The position numbers and the translations under genes are program-made. The notes beneath the pieces are model-generated. The model was not told the origin of the DNA. It did no database searches and saw only the letters and a program-made list of their open reading frames with translations. Positions 4,429 through 5,150 of a stretch of 5,150 bases of DNA are shown here, piece by piece. The stretch lies in assembly GCA_964485695.1 (NCBI GenBank), contig CAZAKZ010000260.1, positions 1-5,150 of the forward strand, written 5' to 3'. Origin of the DNA: CAZAKZ01 sp964485695. Its GTDB lineage: Bacteria; Planctomycetota; JAFGQW01. Position 1 is the stretch's first letter; each line of letters starts with the position of its first letter.

Positions 4429-5150
4429 ATGCTCACGATTACAGACATGCGAAAGCAGATCGATCGGTACTGGAGTCAGAGCCGGGTTGGTCTTTTCAGT
4501 CTGTGCTCATTGAAGTATGCGTTTAGCTACGTATACAAGGCCGAACGGGAGTTTACGCCGCTGGCGCTGGTCCTCGGTTCGGTCACACATCGCGCCCTTG
4601 AAATGATGGCGCATGCACGGAAGGACGGTGTGCCGATGTCAGAGCCCGACTGCCGAGAGCTGTTTGCCGAGATATGGCAACGACAACTGCAGGAGGACAA
4701 GGACATTCGTTACGGCGCCGGTCAGGACGCGGAGTCATGCCTGGTCCAAGGCCAATCCATCATCGGCGTATTCCACGCCAACACTGACCCAGAAGAGGAG
4801 GTCCTCAGCGTCAGCGAGGCGCTGGCCGTCCCGCTGATCAACAGTGCTGGCGAGGTGCTGGAAGATCCGTTGATTGGTGAGCTTGATGTACTTGTCCGGG
4901 ATCGCGACGGCAGTAAGGTCATCGTCGACTGGAAAACCGCGGCCCGCAAATGGCCGAAGGGCAAAGCTGACAGCGAGATCCAGCCCACGGCGATGATCTA
5001 CGCATATCTACAACAGCATGGCGAATGTCCAAGCTTCCGCTACGACATCGGGATCAAAACCAAGACGCCTGGATTCCAGCAGGAATCCACCACACGCAGC
5101 GCTGATGACTTTGACAGGATGATCTGGTTGATCCAGAGCATCGAGAAGGC
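4429..5150 (+). CDS. PD-(D/E)XK nuclease, RecB/Cas4-like (3' end outside window)
   Basis: The ATG at 4429 is open to the right edge, giving 240 residues of a partial protein. Motifs appear in the order expected for the RecB/PDDEXK_1 superfamily. FSLCSLKYAFSYVYK (23-37) is the substrate-side opening helix. GSVTHRALE (50-58) carries the His54 motif. LIGELDVLV (148-156) holds catalytic Asp153. VIVDWKT (164-170) supplies the D-x-K pair, Asp167 and Lys169. EIQPTAMIYAY (183-193) is the conserved Q-x(5)-Y helix. All metal-binding and catalytic residues are present, so it should be active on DNA, probably as an exonuclease processing ends for recombination. Cys26 sits where Cas4/AddB-type enzymes have their first iron-sulfur cysteine, but the C-terminal cysteines would be off-window, so a cluster cannot be judged. 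It lies 30 bp after the KQ-domain gene. No cas1/cas2 or CRISPR is visible. Confidence 0.9.
   Translation, partial: MLTITDMRKQIDRYWSQSRVGLFSLCSLKYAFSYVYKAEREFTPLALVLGSVTHRALEMMAHARKDGVPMSEPDCRELFAEIWQRQLQEDKDIRYGAGQDAESCLVQGQSIIGVFHANTDPEEEVLSVSEALAVPLINSAGEVLEDPLIGELDVLVRDRDGSKVIVDWKTAARKWPKGKADSEIQPTAMIYAYLQQHGECPSFRYDIGIKTKTPGFQQESTTRSADDFDRMIWLIQSIEK

Noticed and set aside
4477..4497. QSRVGLF near the nuclease N-terminus as a clamp-binding motif
   Set aside because: Only the final LF and a displaced Gln fit the consensus, and the stretch lies in the conserved opening helix of the nuclease fold.
4495..4515. Calling the nuclease a Cas4 of a CRISPR system
   Set aside because: No CRISPR repeats or cas genes are visible. 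Only one candidate iron-sulfur cysteine lies in the window, and generic RecB-like nucleases share the other motifs.
4401..4526. Short open frame starting at ATG 4401
   Set aside because: It overlaps the nuclease start out of frame, has no ribosome site of its own and encodes nothing recognisable.

Overview
This window carries a mobile-element or phage-like replication/recombination locus from a bacterium of moderate GC content. No ribosomal, metabolic or structural phage gene is visible, so the organism cannot be named from sequence. The strong Shine-Dalgarno sites (GGAGG, AAAGGAG, and a near-complete anti-SD match before the last gene) point to a bacterial host or its phage or plasmid. My recollection is that similar clamp, KQ-domain protein and RecB-like nuclease sets occur in Planctomycetes genomes and their mobile elements. 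This is a tentative impression that needs a database search.

Layout. (1) Positions 2-382, plus strand: the 3' end of a P-loop NTPase gene that lacks a visible Walker B motif and seems cut short. (2) Positions 384-974, minus strand: an uncharacterised 196-aa protein with an FLDPDTG motif. It converges on the first gene with 1 bp between the stop codons. (3) Positions 975-1189: a divergent regulatory region. It holds phased AAATCG-type repeats, a perfect TATAAT box, and a structured leader with a perfect 8-bp hairpin. (4) Positions 1190-2151: four small genes with overlapping ends: a putative ribbon-helix-helix-like protein, then three small membrane proteins. The first of these has a possible lipobox, a heptad coiled coil and a C-terminal membrane segment. 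(5) Positions 2135-3586: a complete three-domain DNA polymerase III beta sliding clamp with an unusual C-terminal extension of about 120 residues (acidic linker, basic patch, helical tail). (6) Positions 3646-3678: a strong hairpin terminator or attenuator. (7) Positions 3712-5150: a 77-aa protein, a 146-aa two-domain protein with a C-terminal KQ-type helical domain, and the first 240 residues of a PD-(D/E)XK (RecB/Cas4-like) nuclease whose active-site residues are all visible.

The plus-strand genes from 1190 onward run in one direction with overlaps or short gaps, so they look like one or two coupled transcription units. The simplest reading is a replication/recombination module: a self-encoded clamp, an exonuclease and an accessory protein, preceded by a small regulator and a membrane-protein cassette of unknown purpose. 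The clamp extension, the membrane cassette and the regulatory region are the parts least explained by known biology.
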